Below are positions 7,551 to 15,711 of a stretch of DNA of 20,648 bases, piece by piece. The DNA comes from CAISDA01 sp050258555 (lineage in GTDB: Bacteria; Bacteroidota; Ignavibacteria; UBA10030; UBA8401): positions 1 to 20,648 of the forward strand of contig JBLMZA010000016.1 of the NCBI GenBank assembly GCA_050258555.1, written 5' to 3'. A program made the position numbers and the translations under genes. Each line of letters begins with the position of its first letter. Positions within the stretch are counted from its first letter, which is position 1. The notes beneath the pieces are model-generated. The model saw nothing but the letters and a program-made list of their open reading frames with translations. It was not told where the DNA came from and ran no database searches.

Positions 7551-7606
7551 ACATGGCGCTTCGCCCCACATGACGCTTCGCCCCACATGGCGCTTCACCC
7601 CACATG
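7539..7606. repeat. four tandem copies of a 17-bp unit
   Basis: Units are at 7539-7555, 7556-7572, 7573-7589 and 7590-7606. Units 1 and 2 are identical (GCGCTTCGCCCCACATG); unit 3 differs only in its first base (A) and unit 4 has one change (TTCACCCC). The array ends 8 bases from the OPT transporter stop. The unit is not a multiple of 3 and there are no unique spacers, so it is neither coding nor CRISPR. Confidence 0.9.
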
Positions 7607-7614
7607 AAACGGCA

Positions 7615-9768
7615 TCAGAACGAGGCGCTCGGCGGAGCCGGTTCGTCGGCTTCGCCCGCCTTCTTCAGCGGAATCATCACGAGCACCACGGCGATCACCA
7701 CGAAGACGCCGATACTGGTAATGAAGCTCGAATGCTCGATCAGGACGGGAATATTGACTTCGAAGAATTTCAGTCCGGCAAAGACCAGTCCCATCAAGGC
7801 CTCGCCCGCGATCAGACCGGAGGCCACAAGGACGCCGGCATTTTCGACGCGCGTTTTCTGGGCCGCATTGTAGCGGCGCGATTCGGTCATGCGGTCGACG
7901 ATGCCGCGGATCAGGCCGCCCACAAAGATGGCGAACGTGGTTTCCAGCGGCAGATACATGCCGACGCAGACGAGCATCGGGCTCTTGACCTGGATGAGGA
8001 TGAACGAGACGGCCATGAGCATGCCGACGATGATGAGGGGCCATGCCATTTCTCCGCCCACGATGCCCTGTGAAAGCAATGCCATGAGTCCCGCCTGCGG
8101 AGCCGGGAGCGCCTTGCCGCCGAAGCCCATGCCGCCGGACTGGATATCGGACTGCTGGAGGATCAGAAGCGGGAAGAACATCACCAGCGAGGAGACCACG
8201 ACGCCGATCAGATCGCCTACTTCCATCTTCCAGGGCGTGCCGCCCAGGATGTGACCGACTTTCAGATCCTGCAGCATCTCGCCTGCCACGGCCGCCGAGA
8301 CGCAGACCACGGCCGCCACGCCGAGCACGGCGGCAACGCCCTGCTGGCCTTTCATGCCGAGAATCACCATCAGGAGCGCCGAGATGATGACGGCCGAGAT
8401 CGTGAGTCCGGAGATCGGGTTGTTCGAAGAGCCGATCATGCCGACCAGGTATCCCGACACGGCAGCGAAGAAGAATCCCGCGATGATCATGAAGACGGTG
8501 GCCACGAGCGCCGCCGTCACATTCTGGCTGAAATAATAATAGATGAAGAACGTCGCGACGCTTGCCGCAAGAATGCCGATGAAGATATTCTTGAACGGAA
8601 TATCCGCCTCGGTGCGCGCATGGGAAGCGCCGCCGGAAGCGGCTTTCTTCACATCACCCACCGCGCGGGAGAGTCCCGCACCGAGACTCTTGCGCATGCG
8701 GAAGAGCGTGTTCGCGGCCGAGACGAGCATGCCGCCGATGGCGATCGGACGAACGAAGTAGCGCCAGATCTTTCCGGCGATGGCGATCCAGCCTTCCTCA
8801 TCCTCGTCGATCAGCTGATAATATTGCTGCTGGCTGATCGTTTCCTTCGTCGTGGTGTTCATGTACTGCTGCGGCACGCCCTTGGCATCAACCGACGTCT
8901 GCACGGCCGTGTACTGGCTCGTCACTTTCGAGAAGTCGCTGGCATCATAGAGCGAGGGACCCAGAAGGAACATCAAAAGCGGCACGAACAATCCCCACGC
9001 CAGAAGTCCGCCCGAGAAGTTCAGCGCGGCGAGCTTCGGTCCGATGATGTAACCGACGCCGACATAAGCGGGACTCACGCCCGGCGTCGAGATCACGGTG
9101 CCGCCCTGACCGGCGATGCCGCCGGCTTTAATCGAGTCGGAACCCGGCACGACCGAGCGCGAGAAGCGGACGAATTTTTCCCAGCTCGCGGCGAACACGT
9201 TGAGCGCGCCCAGAATCTGTATGAAGGCGCCGATGCCCATCGCCGAAAACAGCGTCGCCGCTCCGCCGCCGCCTTTCTGTCCCGCCTTGTGGATCTCCGA
9301 TGCCGCGACCGATTCGGGAAAGGGCAGCGACACGTCTTCGACCATGACGCGGCGCAGGAGCGTGACAAAGAGGATGCCGAAGACGCCGCCCACGAGCATG
9401 ATCGATGTGGCCTGGAAATAATACGCGATCGGATTGGTCGTATCCCAGATACCGGAAATGAAGAAGGCCGGCACGGTGAAAATGGCGCCCGCGGCGACCG
9501 ACTCGCCGATCGAGCCCACGGTTCGCGCCATGTTCTCTTCAAGGATCGATCCCTTCATCATGCGAAGAATCGCCATGCCGATCACGGCCGCGGGATAGGT
9601 GGCCGCGATCGTCATGCCGGCTTTCAGTCCGAGATATGCATTTGCCGCGCCGAGGATCACTGCCATCACAAGGCCGATCACGAGCGCACGCAGCGTGAAT
9701 TCCTTCATATCGGTTTCCACCGGCACGAACGGTGTGAATCCTCCGCCGCCTGTTTGTGTTTCTGCCAT
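7615..9768 (-). CDS. OPT family oligopeptide transporter
   Basis: The 717-residue protein has about 14-16 hydrophobic segments and the features of bacterial OPT transporters: LRALVIGLVMAVILGAANAY and LGLKAGMTIAATYPAAVIGM near the start, SLPFPESVAASEIHKAG at about 147-163, and SSNNPISGLTISAVIISAL later. OPT proteins take up oligopeptides or metal chelates across the inner membrane, driven by protons. The substrate cannot be fixed from sequence, but PepD and proline dehydrogenase in the window favour peptides. A long polar loop with QYMNTTTKETISQQQYYQ and DEDEEG (about 273-326) interrupts the membrane core. GGGAG lies before the ATG at 9768. The gene follows proline dehydrogenase by 83 bases, and no convincing promoter was found between them. 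A repeat array lies just past its stop. Confidence 0.92.
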   Translation of the reverse strand: MAETQTGGGGFTPFVPVETDMKEFTLRALVIGLVMAVILGAANAYLGLKAGMTIAATYPAAVIGMAILRMMKGSILEENMARTVGSIGESVAAGAIFTVPAFFISGIWDTTNPIAYYFQATSIMLVGGVFGILFVTLLRRVMVEDVSLPFPESVAASEIHKAGQKGGGGAATLFSAMGIGAFIQILGALNVFAASWEKFVRFSRSVVPGSDSIKAGGIAGQGGTVISTPGVSPAYVGVGYIIGPKLAALNFSGGLLAWGLFVPLLMFLLGPSLYDASDFSKVTSQYTAVQTSVDAKGVPQQYMNTTTKETISQQQYYQLIDEDEEGWIAIAGKIWRYFVRPIAIGGMLVSAANTLFRMRKSLGAGLSRAVGDVKKAASGGASHARTEADIPFKNIFIGILAASVATFFIYYYFSQNVTAALVATVFMIIAGFFFAAVSGYLVGMIGSSNNPISGLTISAVIISALLMVILGMKGQQGVAAVLGVAAVVCVSAAVAGEMLQDLKVGHILGGTPWKMEVGDLIGVVVSSLVMFFPLLILQQSDIQSGGMGFGGKALPAPQAGLMALLSQGIVGGEMAWPLIIVGMLMAVSFILIQVKSPMLVCVGMYLPLETTFAIFVGGLIRGIVDRMTESRRYNAAQKTRVENAGVLVASGLIAGEALMGLVFAGLKFFEVNIPVLIEHSSFITSIGVFVVIAVVLVMIPLKKAGEADEPAPPSASF

Positions 9769-9851
9769 AACAACTCCCGTATTAATATAGAGATGATGAA
9801 TGAGTATATCTGTGTAACAATGTTTTCTGGATCAACGGCATGCCGGATCTC

Positions 9852-10754
9852 TTATTTGCCCCCGCCGAAGATGGCCTTGAAGACATGTCCGGCCACTTCC
9901 GGGTTCTCCTTGAGCCGGCGCACCGAATATCCGTACCAGTCCTTGCCGAAGGGCGTATAGACGCGGAGCTTGTGGCCTTCGGCGATGAGCTGGGCGCGCT
10001 TCGCGGGCCGGACGCCCAGGAGCATCTGGAATTCGTACCGGTCATGCGAGAGCTTCAGGTCCTCGATCACCTGCTTCGCCGCATCGATCAGGACGTCGTC
10101 GTGCGTGGCAACGCCGACTTTCGAGCCGGCTTCCATCAGGATCTTCAGGAGCCGGATGTAATTCTGCTGTATGCCGCGGCGGTCCTTGATCGCCACCGTT
10201 GCCGGCTCGTTGTAGATGCCCTTGCAGAGGCGGACCGACGCCTTCTCGGCGGCCAGAAGCCGGATATCGGCCTCGCTTCGGTGGAGATAGGCCTGGATGA
10301 CGATGCCGACTTTCTCATACCGGCTTCGCGCATGGCGGTAGACCTCCAAGGTCTTATCGGTGCAGGTGTGATTCTCCATGTCGATGCGGATGAAATTGTC
10401 CTGCTCGCGCGCCGATTGGATGATCTCGTCCACATTCTCCTTGCAGAACTCCAGATCGAGGTTCATGCCGAGCTGCGTGAGCTTGATCGAGATGTTCGAA
10501 TCGAGCTTGTTGGCCTTGATGGCGGCGAGCACATTCTTGACCTGCTCGCGCGCCGAGAGGGCTTCGGACTTCTGCGTGATGTCTTCGCCGAGCACGTCGA
10601 CGGTGGCCATCGCGCCTTCCTTGTTCAGGGCGCGGACGGTGTTGACGGCTTCATCGAGTGTTTCACCGGCGATGTACGGTTTGGCAAAGATGCCGACAAT
10701 CGGACGCGGCACAAACGGCAGCGTTGCGGAGACAGCTTTATTGAGGAGACTCAT
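9852..10754 (-). CDS. proline dehydrogenase (monofunctional)
   Basis: The 300-residue protein matches single-domain proline dehydrogenase, an FAD-dependent TIM barrel that oxidises proline to pyrroline-5-carboxylate and passes electrons to quinone. Visible elements are SIKLTQLGMNLD, IDMENHTCTDKT, VGIVIQAYLHRSEAD, VRLCKGIYNEPA and VGVATHDD on successive strands, then YEFQMLLGV and YTPFGKDWYGYSVRRLKENP, where the last arginines bind the proline carboxylate. There is no fused P5C dehydrogenase, unlike PutA. It starts only 6 bases after the stop of the DUF4139 gene; its ribosome site (AGGAAT) lies inside the end of that gene, suggesting coupling. A P5C dehydrogenase must be encoded elsewhere. Confidence 0.94.
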   Translation of the reverse strand: MSLLNKAVSATLPFVPRPIVGIFAKPYIAGETLDEAVNTVRALNKEGAMATVDVLGEDITQKSEALSAREQVKNVLAAIKANKLDSNISIKLTQLGMNLDLEFCKENVDEIIQSAREQDNFIRIDMENHTCTDKTLEVYRHARSRYEKVGIVIQAYLHRSEADIRLLAAEKASVRLCKGIYNEPATVAIKDRRGIQQNYIRLLKILMEAGSKVGVATHDDVLIDAAKQVIEDLKLSHDRYEFQMLLGVRPAKRAQLIAEGHKLRVYTPFGKDWYGYSVRRLKENPEVAGHVFKAIFGGGK

Positions 10755-10760
10755 ACGGTG

Positions 10761-12410
10761 TTATTCTATTCCTGTGACTTTCATATCGCGGGGATATTCG
10801 ACGGAGAATCTGAAATCCCACGTTTTCTTTTCAGACGGCTTTGCCGTCTGCGTGAATGTGACAAATCCCTGGTCGGTGCGGGGAAGATCCCGGGGCTCGA
10901 TCAGTTCGACCGTGATGCGTTCGTTCTGCGAGACGGGAAGCTGATCCTCCACGGCAACCGTGATATCGGTCTTCTTTCTGTTCTCGAGCGTGTAGCGGAA
11001 GTGATACGTCACTTTCACGGATTTCGAGAACGTGCCGGTATATTCCGTCGACTTGTTGATGAGCTTGCGCTCGATGCCGATCGTGCGGTCGATGCCGAAG
11101 TAGGCATCGAATGTCTCGTTCGGCGCCACGAGCTTCATCGACGACTGCGCGATATATTCGCGGCCGCTGAAGACGTTCATGATGCCGGGCAGGAGCGGAT
11201 ACTCGCTCGAGTTTTTGATCGTTCCCTTCAGATAGACAAACGGCGAGAGTTTCGGAGCGGCAAGATACGAGAACTCGGAAGAGAACTTCTCGCGCGAGAT
11301 CGCGACCTTATGCACGACGTTGTCCGAGGGGACCGAGGATTTCGAGGCGATCGTATAGACGGCCGATGTGAGGCCCGTTTCGACGCCGGCGGCCACTTCC
11401 TCGATCGGCGCCATGGCCGGGGCCTCTTCGGCATCGGGCACGGGCTGCGGCGCGGCCTGGAGCGATTCGGTCTTCATCATGGCCGCCCCGTTTCGGCGCA
11501 TGAACGGCTGTATCGTGACCGGCTGCGCCTCCGCAACAAACCAGGGCTGAAGCTCGGGCTTCACCCCGCCGATATCGGGCCGGGCTGTGGACAGCGCAAG
11601 ATCGACATTCGTCCAGTCTTCTCCCGTGCTCTGCTGTATGGCGCCGCGGTATTCGATTTCAGCCGTCGGCGAGGCGGCATCGCGCGAGGCGCGCACGTCA
11701 TACTGCGGATACCAGCGCGCATTGAAGACGACGTAACTGGCCGTGAGCGCGACGTCCCCGCCCCGCTGCACATCAAGATCGATCAGGAGCGTTTTGGTGA
11801 CGCGCTGCAACCGCGAGGAGATTTCGGACAACTGCTTCTGCGCCGCGTCGATTTTTTTCTGGAGCGAGGCGATCTCCTCTTCCGCTTCGAGCTGGCCGGC
11901 TTTCACGCGCGCAAGATTCGAGGCGATGAAAGAGAGCGACTTCTGCCAGTCATCGGCCGTGTATTTGGGCGCGCGCAGATCGCCCGTGCCTGTTGAGGGC
12001 TGAGGATGGATCTGCTGAATGAACTGGGCTTCCTGCTGCAGCGCCGAGTGGCGGTTGCGCACCCCTGACTGCCGGTGCTTCAGGTCATCGATCGTTTTCT
12101 GGAGTGAGGTCACGCGCAGATCGGGCACCGAATCGAGATAGGTCGTTTCCACGCGCACATCGCTGATCGATGCGCCGGCGGCCTCTCCCGAGACCTTCAC
12201 AGAGCGCTCATCGAGCACGGCCGGGAGTCCCGCCACGGCGACGGTCCGGCTTCCCGAAGGCAGCGTGATTTTTCCCGTGCGCGTCACCTGGGCGCGGTCG
12301 GAATACACGATCACCGAACGGATCTGCGTGGGCATTTCTTTGGTTTCGGCGCGTGCCGGAAGCGCGACAAGCGCACCTATCAGCGCAACAGCAACGATTG
12401 ATCGTTTCAT
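10761..12410 (-). CDS. secreted DUF4139 (MuiA-like) domain protein
   Basis: The 549-residue protein starts with a signal peptide (MKRSIVAVALIGALVALPARA, cleavage likely before ETK). An N-terminal DUF4140-like beta domain follows (SVIVYSDRAQVTRTGKI, TVAVAGLPAVLDERSVKV), then a coiled coil from about 95 to 215 (LQKTIDDLKHRQSGV, QLEAEEEIASLQKKIDAAQK), then a large DUF4139 domain (SYVVFNARWYPQYDVRAS, TGEDWTNVDLALSTARPDIG, PFVYLKGTIKNSSEYPLLPG). Proteins of this type are sometimes called mucoidy inhibitor A-like, but the biochemical role is unknown. The ATG at 12410 is preferred over an in-frame GTG at 12431 because it gives a clean signal peptide; GGGAGG lies 13 bases ahead, slightly far. It sits between an outer-membrane protein and proline dehydrogenase. 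Confidence 0.85.
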   Translation of the reverse strand: MKRSIVAVALIGALVALPARAETKEMPTQIRSVIVYSDRAQVTRTGKITLPSGSRTVAVAGLPAVLDERSVKVSGEAAGASISDVRVETTYLDSVPDLRVTSLQKTIDDLKHRQSGVRNRHSALQQEAQFIQQIHPQPSTGTGDLRAPKYTADDWQKSLSFIASNLARVKAGQLEAEEEIASLQKKIDAAQKQLSEISSRLQRVTKTLLIDLDVQRGGDVALTASYVVFNARWYPQYDVRASRDAASPTAEIEYRGAIQQSTGEDWTNVDLALSTARPDIGGVKPELQPWFVAEAQPVTIQPFMRRNGAAMMKTESLQAAPQPVPDAEEAPAMAPIEEVAAGVETGLTSAVYTIASKSSVPSDNVVHKVAISREKFSSEFSYLAAPKLSPFVYLKGTIKNSSEYPLLPGIMNVFSGREYIAQSSMKLVAPNETFDAYFGIDRTIGIERKLINKSTEYTGTFSKSVKVTYHFRYTLENRKKTDITVAVEDQLPVSQNERITVELIEPRDLPRTDQGFVTFTQTAKPSEKKTWDFRFSVEYPRDMKVTGIE

Positions 12411-12433
12411 AGATTCAACCAAGCCTCCCACAG

Positions 12434-13882
12434 TTACTGGATCGGAAAGACGAACGACACCTTGGGCGTGATGCGCTTTTCGGTGGCATAGTTGATGTTG
12501 CCGCGCACGTCCGTCACCGGCTTGAACGTCCAGGTGTAGAGCGCCGAGATGATCATGAACGGATAGGGCTTGTAGCCGAGCTCGGCATAGAGAAGCGAGC
12601 GGTCATCGAGCGTGAAGGCGTCCTTCGTGCTTTTGATCAATCTCTTGTCGTAGCCGGCTTCGGCATGGATCATCGGGATCTTGTTGCCGAGACCCGTGCC
12701 GAGATGCATCGTGCCGCTCGTGTCGATCTTGTCGAACTTCGAATACATGCCGCGCACCTGGATGAAGCCGAGCACATCCACCAGAAGATCGCCGAAGTAT
12801 CCGGGACCGGGAGAAACGAGGCTGTTCAGGTATTGCGCCTTGCTCGAGAACGATCCCGTGTAGGCGTCGCCGGGCCGAAGCGGCGTCTGCGGATTGTACA
12901 AATTGTACCGTTCGACTTCATAGAAGGCGTCGAAGTACGCCGGAATGTAGCGGTCTCCCTGCCAGCGGCGTTCGAAGCGCGAGGCGATATTGACGAGTCC
13001 GAGGCCGTTGAAGTTCAGCTCGAGTCCGAGAGAGGTGCCGCTGCCGAAATCGACGATCTTCGCATAATCGAAATAGAGCGTCGAGCTCACGATGCCGGTG
13101 CGTATGATGGGAAGGCCGAGATCGAAGCCGATAATGGAGAGCGCTCCGTTTTCCATCTTTTTGGCGATCGGAATGCCGCCCGGAACGGGATTCGAGATAA
13201 ACTGGACGGATGTGTCGCGCGAATCCTTCCTGGTATCGACGGCATAGGTGGCGCCCAGTTCGAGTTTCCCGAGCACAGGGATCTCGGCCAGGTCGGTGTA
13301 CTGCAGGGGCATCACATGGCCGCGCGCGCCGATCACGCCCGAGCGGGCGAAATCCGAATAGACGGTTTCAAAGCCGAAGTTTCCGAAGTTCAGATCGACT
13401 TCGCTTCCCAGGCGGCGCTCGTCATAGACCGGGCTGTTATTATAGAGATACATGATCGAGCCGTGACCGAGCCGGGCATAATCCAGGACGCCGAGCCGGG
13501 CGTAGACATCCTCTCCCTTGTGCCCGTAGCGCAGATAGCGGATGAGGCGCAGATAGTCGTATCCCTCGTCGAAATCGACAGAGCGGAGCTTCTGGTCCTT
13601 CGAGCTGATGCGGAAATTGACATCGAGCCCGACGCCGAAATTTCCGAAGGCCAGTTCCGGCTGGAATGAAATGAGATAATACGGCTCGCCGTCGATCCAG
13701 GTGAGTCCGAGGCCGCCGCCGATGACGCTCTGGTCTGAGAGCGCGGAGCCTTCGAAGCGGCTCCCGTTGGACTGGCGCTGCAGGGGCGAGCGCCGGAATT
13801 GCGTCTGTGCAAGAACGATGGTCGATGCCGTCAGTCCGATCGACAGCATCAGTAGAAGTGTGCGAAATTTCCTCATAATCAT
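12434..13882 (-). CDS. predicted outer-membrane or periplasmic beta-rich protein
   Basis: The 482-residue protein has a signal peptide (MIMRKFRTLLLMLSIGLTAS, with cleavage probably after TIVLAQ). The rest is rich in alternating hydrophobic/aromatic strands and Gly/Tyr turns, such as YYLISFQPELAFGNFGVGLD, DYLRLIRYLRYGHKGEDVYA, TLYFDYAKIVDFGSG, LLYAELGYKPYPFMIISALY and the final ITPKVSFVFPIQ. This suggests a beta-barrel of the outer membrane. I do not recognise a specific family. The ATG at 13880-13882 has GGGAAGGA well placed ahead; a second ATG follows two codons later. The DUF4139 gene begins 23 bases downstream of its stop, so the two probably form an envelope pair. The C-terminus does not end in the usual aromatic residue. 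Confidence 0.75.
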   Translation of the reverse strand: MIMRKFRTLLLMLSIGLTASTIVLAQTQFRRSPLQRQSNGSRFEGSALSDQSVIGGGLGLTWIDGEPYYLISFQPELAFGNFGVGLDVNFRISSKDQKLRSVDFDEGYDYLRLIRYLRYGHKGEDVYARLGVLDYARLGHGSIMYLYNNSPVYDERRLGSEVDLNFGNFGFETVYSDFARSGVIGARGHVMPLQYTDLAEIPVLGKLELGATYAVDTRKDSRDTSVQFISNPVPGGIPIAKKMENGALSIIGFDLGLPIIRTGIVSSTLYFDYAKIVDFGSGTSLGLELNFNGLGLVNIASRFERRWQGDRYIPAYFDAFYEVERYNLYNPQTPLRPGDAYTGSFSSKAQYLNSLVSPGPGYFGDLLVDVLGFIQVRGMYSKFDKIDTSGTMHLGTGLGNKIPMIHAEAGYDKRLIKSTKDAFTLDDRSLLYAELGYKPYPFMIISALYTWTFKPVTDVRGNINYATEKRITPKVSFVFPIQ

Positions 13883-13938
13883 AGAATCCTTCCCGTAACG
13901 ATACTGCCTCCGCTCCATATCATTGTTGTTTTCAAATA

Positions 13939-14487
13939 TCAGATGCCGAACAGGACGCGCACGATAAAGAGCGCGCCGAGCATGCCGAAGAAATCGGCGA
14001 TGAGTCCCGCCGGAAGCGCATGCCGCGTGTTTTTGATGCCGACGGCGCCGAAATAGACCGCGATCACATAGAATGTGGTTTCCGAACTGCCGTACATGGT
14101 CGATGCCAAAACGCCGATAAAGGAATCGGGTCCGTTGATCTTCATGAGTTCGGTCATGAGTCCCATCGATCCCGAACCCGACAGCGGGCGAAGCAGGGCC
14201 AGAGGCAGCACATCGGCCGGCATGCCGATCAGGTTCGTGACGGGCGAGAGCGCCCAGACGACGAAATCCATGGCGCCGCTTGCGCGGAAGATGCCGATGG
14301 CCACGAGCATGGCTACCAGATAGGGAATGATGCGCACGGCGACGGAGAAGCCTTCCTTTGAACCTTCGACGAAGACTTCATAGACTTTCAGTTTCTTGGC
14401 ATAGCCCCATCCCAGGAAGACGAGCATAAAAAGAGGGATGGCAATGACCGATATGATATTGATGACGCTGCGAAAGAGCTCATTCAT
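13939..14487 (-). CDS. spmB: spore maturation protein B-like membrane protein
   Basis: The 182-residue protein matches SpmB in length (about 180) and sequence. It is a polytopic membrane protein with the nucleoside-recognition Gate domain: PLFMLVFLGWGYAKKLKVYE, EGSKEGFSVAVRIIPYLVAM, RPLSGSGSMGLMTELMKING and ASTMYGSSETTFYVIAVYFG. SpmA and SpmB were named for a spore-core dehydration phenotype in Bacillus, but homologues are common in non-sporulating Gram-negative bacteria, so sporulation is not implied. The ATG at 14487 has GGAGGAGGG ahead and overlaps the 3' end of spmA by 8 bases. A longer in-frame start would run deep into spmA. The pair may transport a small molecule; the substrate is unknown. 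Confidence 0.9.
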   Translation of the reverse strand: MNELFRSVINIISVIAIPLFMLVFLGWGYAKKLKVYEVFVEGSKEGFSVAVRIIPYLVAMLVAIGIFRASGAMDFVVWALSPVTNLIGMPADVLPLALLRPLSGSGSMGLMTELMKINGPDSFIGVLASTMYGSSETTFYVIAVYFGAVGIKNTRHALPAGLIADFFGMLGALFIVRVLFGI

Positions 14488-15466
14488 TGTCTTCGCCCTC
14501 CTCCAATGGTTTCCTGTAGACAGGCAGGCGCTGCATGATCTTCGCCGCAACGAGTCCCGCCGCCGTGGCGCAACCGGCGCCGAAAATCGATGTACCGATG
14601 ATCATGCCCGGATCGGCCGAGCCCTGTGCGGCGCGTATGGCGATCGCGGTGGCCGGGATGAGCACGAGGCCTCCGGTGTTGATCACCAGGAACGTGCACA
14701 TGGCATTGCTTGCCACGCCCGCCCTGGGCGAAATCTTCGCCAGTTCCTCCATCGCCTTGATGCCCAGAGGCGTGGCCGCATTGTTGAGTCCGAGCATATT
14801 GGCGGCGATATTCATGATCATCGCGCCCACGGCCGGATGGTCCGGCGGCACATCGGGGAAGAGCCGTTTGGTCAGGGGCGTGAGCACGCGCGTGAGCACT
14901 TTGAGCAGGCCGGCTTCCTCGGCCACCTTCATGACGCCGAGCCACAGGGCCATCACGCCGATGAGTCCGAGAGAAATCGTCACGGCCGTATCGGCATAAT
15001 CGAGCGCGGCGCGCGTGACGGCGCGGATCTTCGTATAGCTCACTTTTTCCAGCTCGAAGGAAACGGCGCCGGTGCCGTCGGTGCTTTCGAAGGAGCGGAC
15101 GCGCCCTTCCAGCTTGTCCTTGCCCAGCGACTTGGCCATGTCCTTCCAGATCGAAGGGACGGAGTTATCGGCCACGGAGATCGAGATTCTCATCTCGCCC
15201 GTATTCGGCAGCGAGGTGATGACGGCGGGGATCACGGCGTCCTTAGCGAGGACTTCCGCGCCATAGAATCCGTTGAACGCCTCGCGCGATGCCGCAATGT
15301 CCACGGCATAGGATGCGCCGAGGCCGGGCATCGCTTTTTTGTTCACGAACGCGGTGCGCACCGGGATGCCGTTTCTGTACGTATTGCGCACTTCATCGTT
15401 GACATCTCTTGAGACAGCTACGAGGAGGCCGATAGCAATAAGCCACATCCAGACGTGATTGAGCAT
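14480..15466 (-). CDS. spmA: spore maturation protein A-like membrane protein with large insertion
   Basis: The 328-residue protein is an SpmA homologue. The C-terminal 190 residues carry the Gate domain (TISLGLIGVMALWLGVMKVA, MIMNIAANMLGLNNAATPLG, NAMCTFLVINTGGLVLIPAT). SpmA is normally about 195 residues; here about 120 extra residues, from roughly 20 to 140, separate the first membrane helix (VWMWLIAIGLLVAV) from the second. The inserted part looks soluble and mixed alpha/beta (NGIPVRTAFVNKKAMPGLG, EMRISISVADNSVPSIWKDM). The start is uncertain: ATG 15466 is chosen because it directly precedes the membrane helix, but no ribosome site is visible, and in-frame ATG 15526 or GTG 15550 are possible. 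It overlaps spmB by 8 bases. Confidence 0.85.
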   Translation of the reverse strand: MLNHVWMWLIAIGLLVAVSRDVNDEVRNTYRNGIPVRTAFVNKKAMPGLGASYAVDIAASREAFNGFYGAEVLAKDAVIPAVITSLPNTGEMRISISVADNSVPSIWKDMAKSLGKDKLEGRVRSFESTDGTGAVSFELEKVSYTKIRAVTRAALDYADTAVTISLGLIGVMALWLGVMKVAEEAGLLKVLTRVLTPLTKRLFPDVPPDHPAVGAMIMNIAANMLGLNNAATPLGIKAMEELAKISPRAGVASNAMCTFLVINTGGLVLIPATAIAIRAAQGSADPGMIIGTSIFGAGCATAAGLVAAKIMQRLPVYRKPLEEGEDNE

Positions 15467-15663
15467 GAGCGCGGTATCTGAAGATAATGGTGTCGAAAAA
15501 CGGTTGTTAGTTGCGTTTGGAGGCATGAGCGCCGCCGCAGGCGCCGACACAGGCCCGCAAATTACGCGGAGTACCAGCGTTCAAAAGTATCCATAAGAAC
15601 TCAGAAATGCAACAGAAAAAGCGGCAGGCGGATGTTTTTTAGGACGTGTGTCTCGCGGCGGAA

Positions 15664-15701
15664 ACAGGCGCACAAGAGCAGCGGCATGTGTGTGCGCCTG
15701 T
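15664..15701 (-). terminator. 11-bp perfect hairpin downstream of the PAS kinase
   Basis: ACAGGCGCACA (15664-15674) and TGTGCGCCTGT (15691-15701) are perfect complements around a 16-base loop, starting 10 bases past the kinase stop on the minus strand. Only three T follow on that strand (TTTCC), so an intrinsic terminator is plausible but weak. It could also stabilise the 3' end of the mRNA. Confidence 0.5.
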
Positions 15702-15711
15702 CCGTTCTTTT

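Noticed and set aside
7423..7605. Minus-strand short frames encoding MWGEA-type repeats
   Set aside because: They are translations of the 17-bp tandem array; the unit is not a multiple of 3 and no ribosome site precedes them.
7448..7606. Possible CRISPR array
   Set aside because: Units are directly adjacent without unique spacers, too short, and no cas gene is present.
7326..7614. Insertion sequence or integron-like element
   Set aside because: No transposase or integrase, no target-site duplication, only short palindromic repeats.
9784..9808. Promoter for the OPT gene from TATATT or TATACT on the minus strand
   Set aside because: No acceptable -35 hexamer at 16-18 bases was found for either -10 candidate.
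8251..9960. Long plus-strand open frame antisense to the OPT gene
   Set aside because: Arg/His/Asp-rich shadow of the OPT coding strand with no recognisable motif or ribosome site.
9840..11996. Long plus-strand open frame antisense to proline dehydrogenase and DUF4139 genes
   Set aside because: Same shadow pattern; the minus-strand proteins have clear families, signal peptides and tight spacing.
13939..15466. Evidence for sporulation
   Set aside because: SpmA/SpmB homologues occur widely in non-spore-formers and no other sporulation gene is present.
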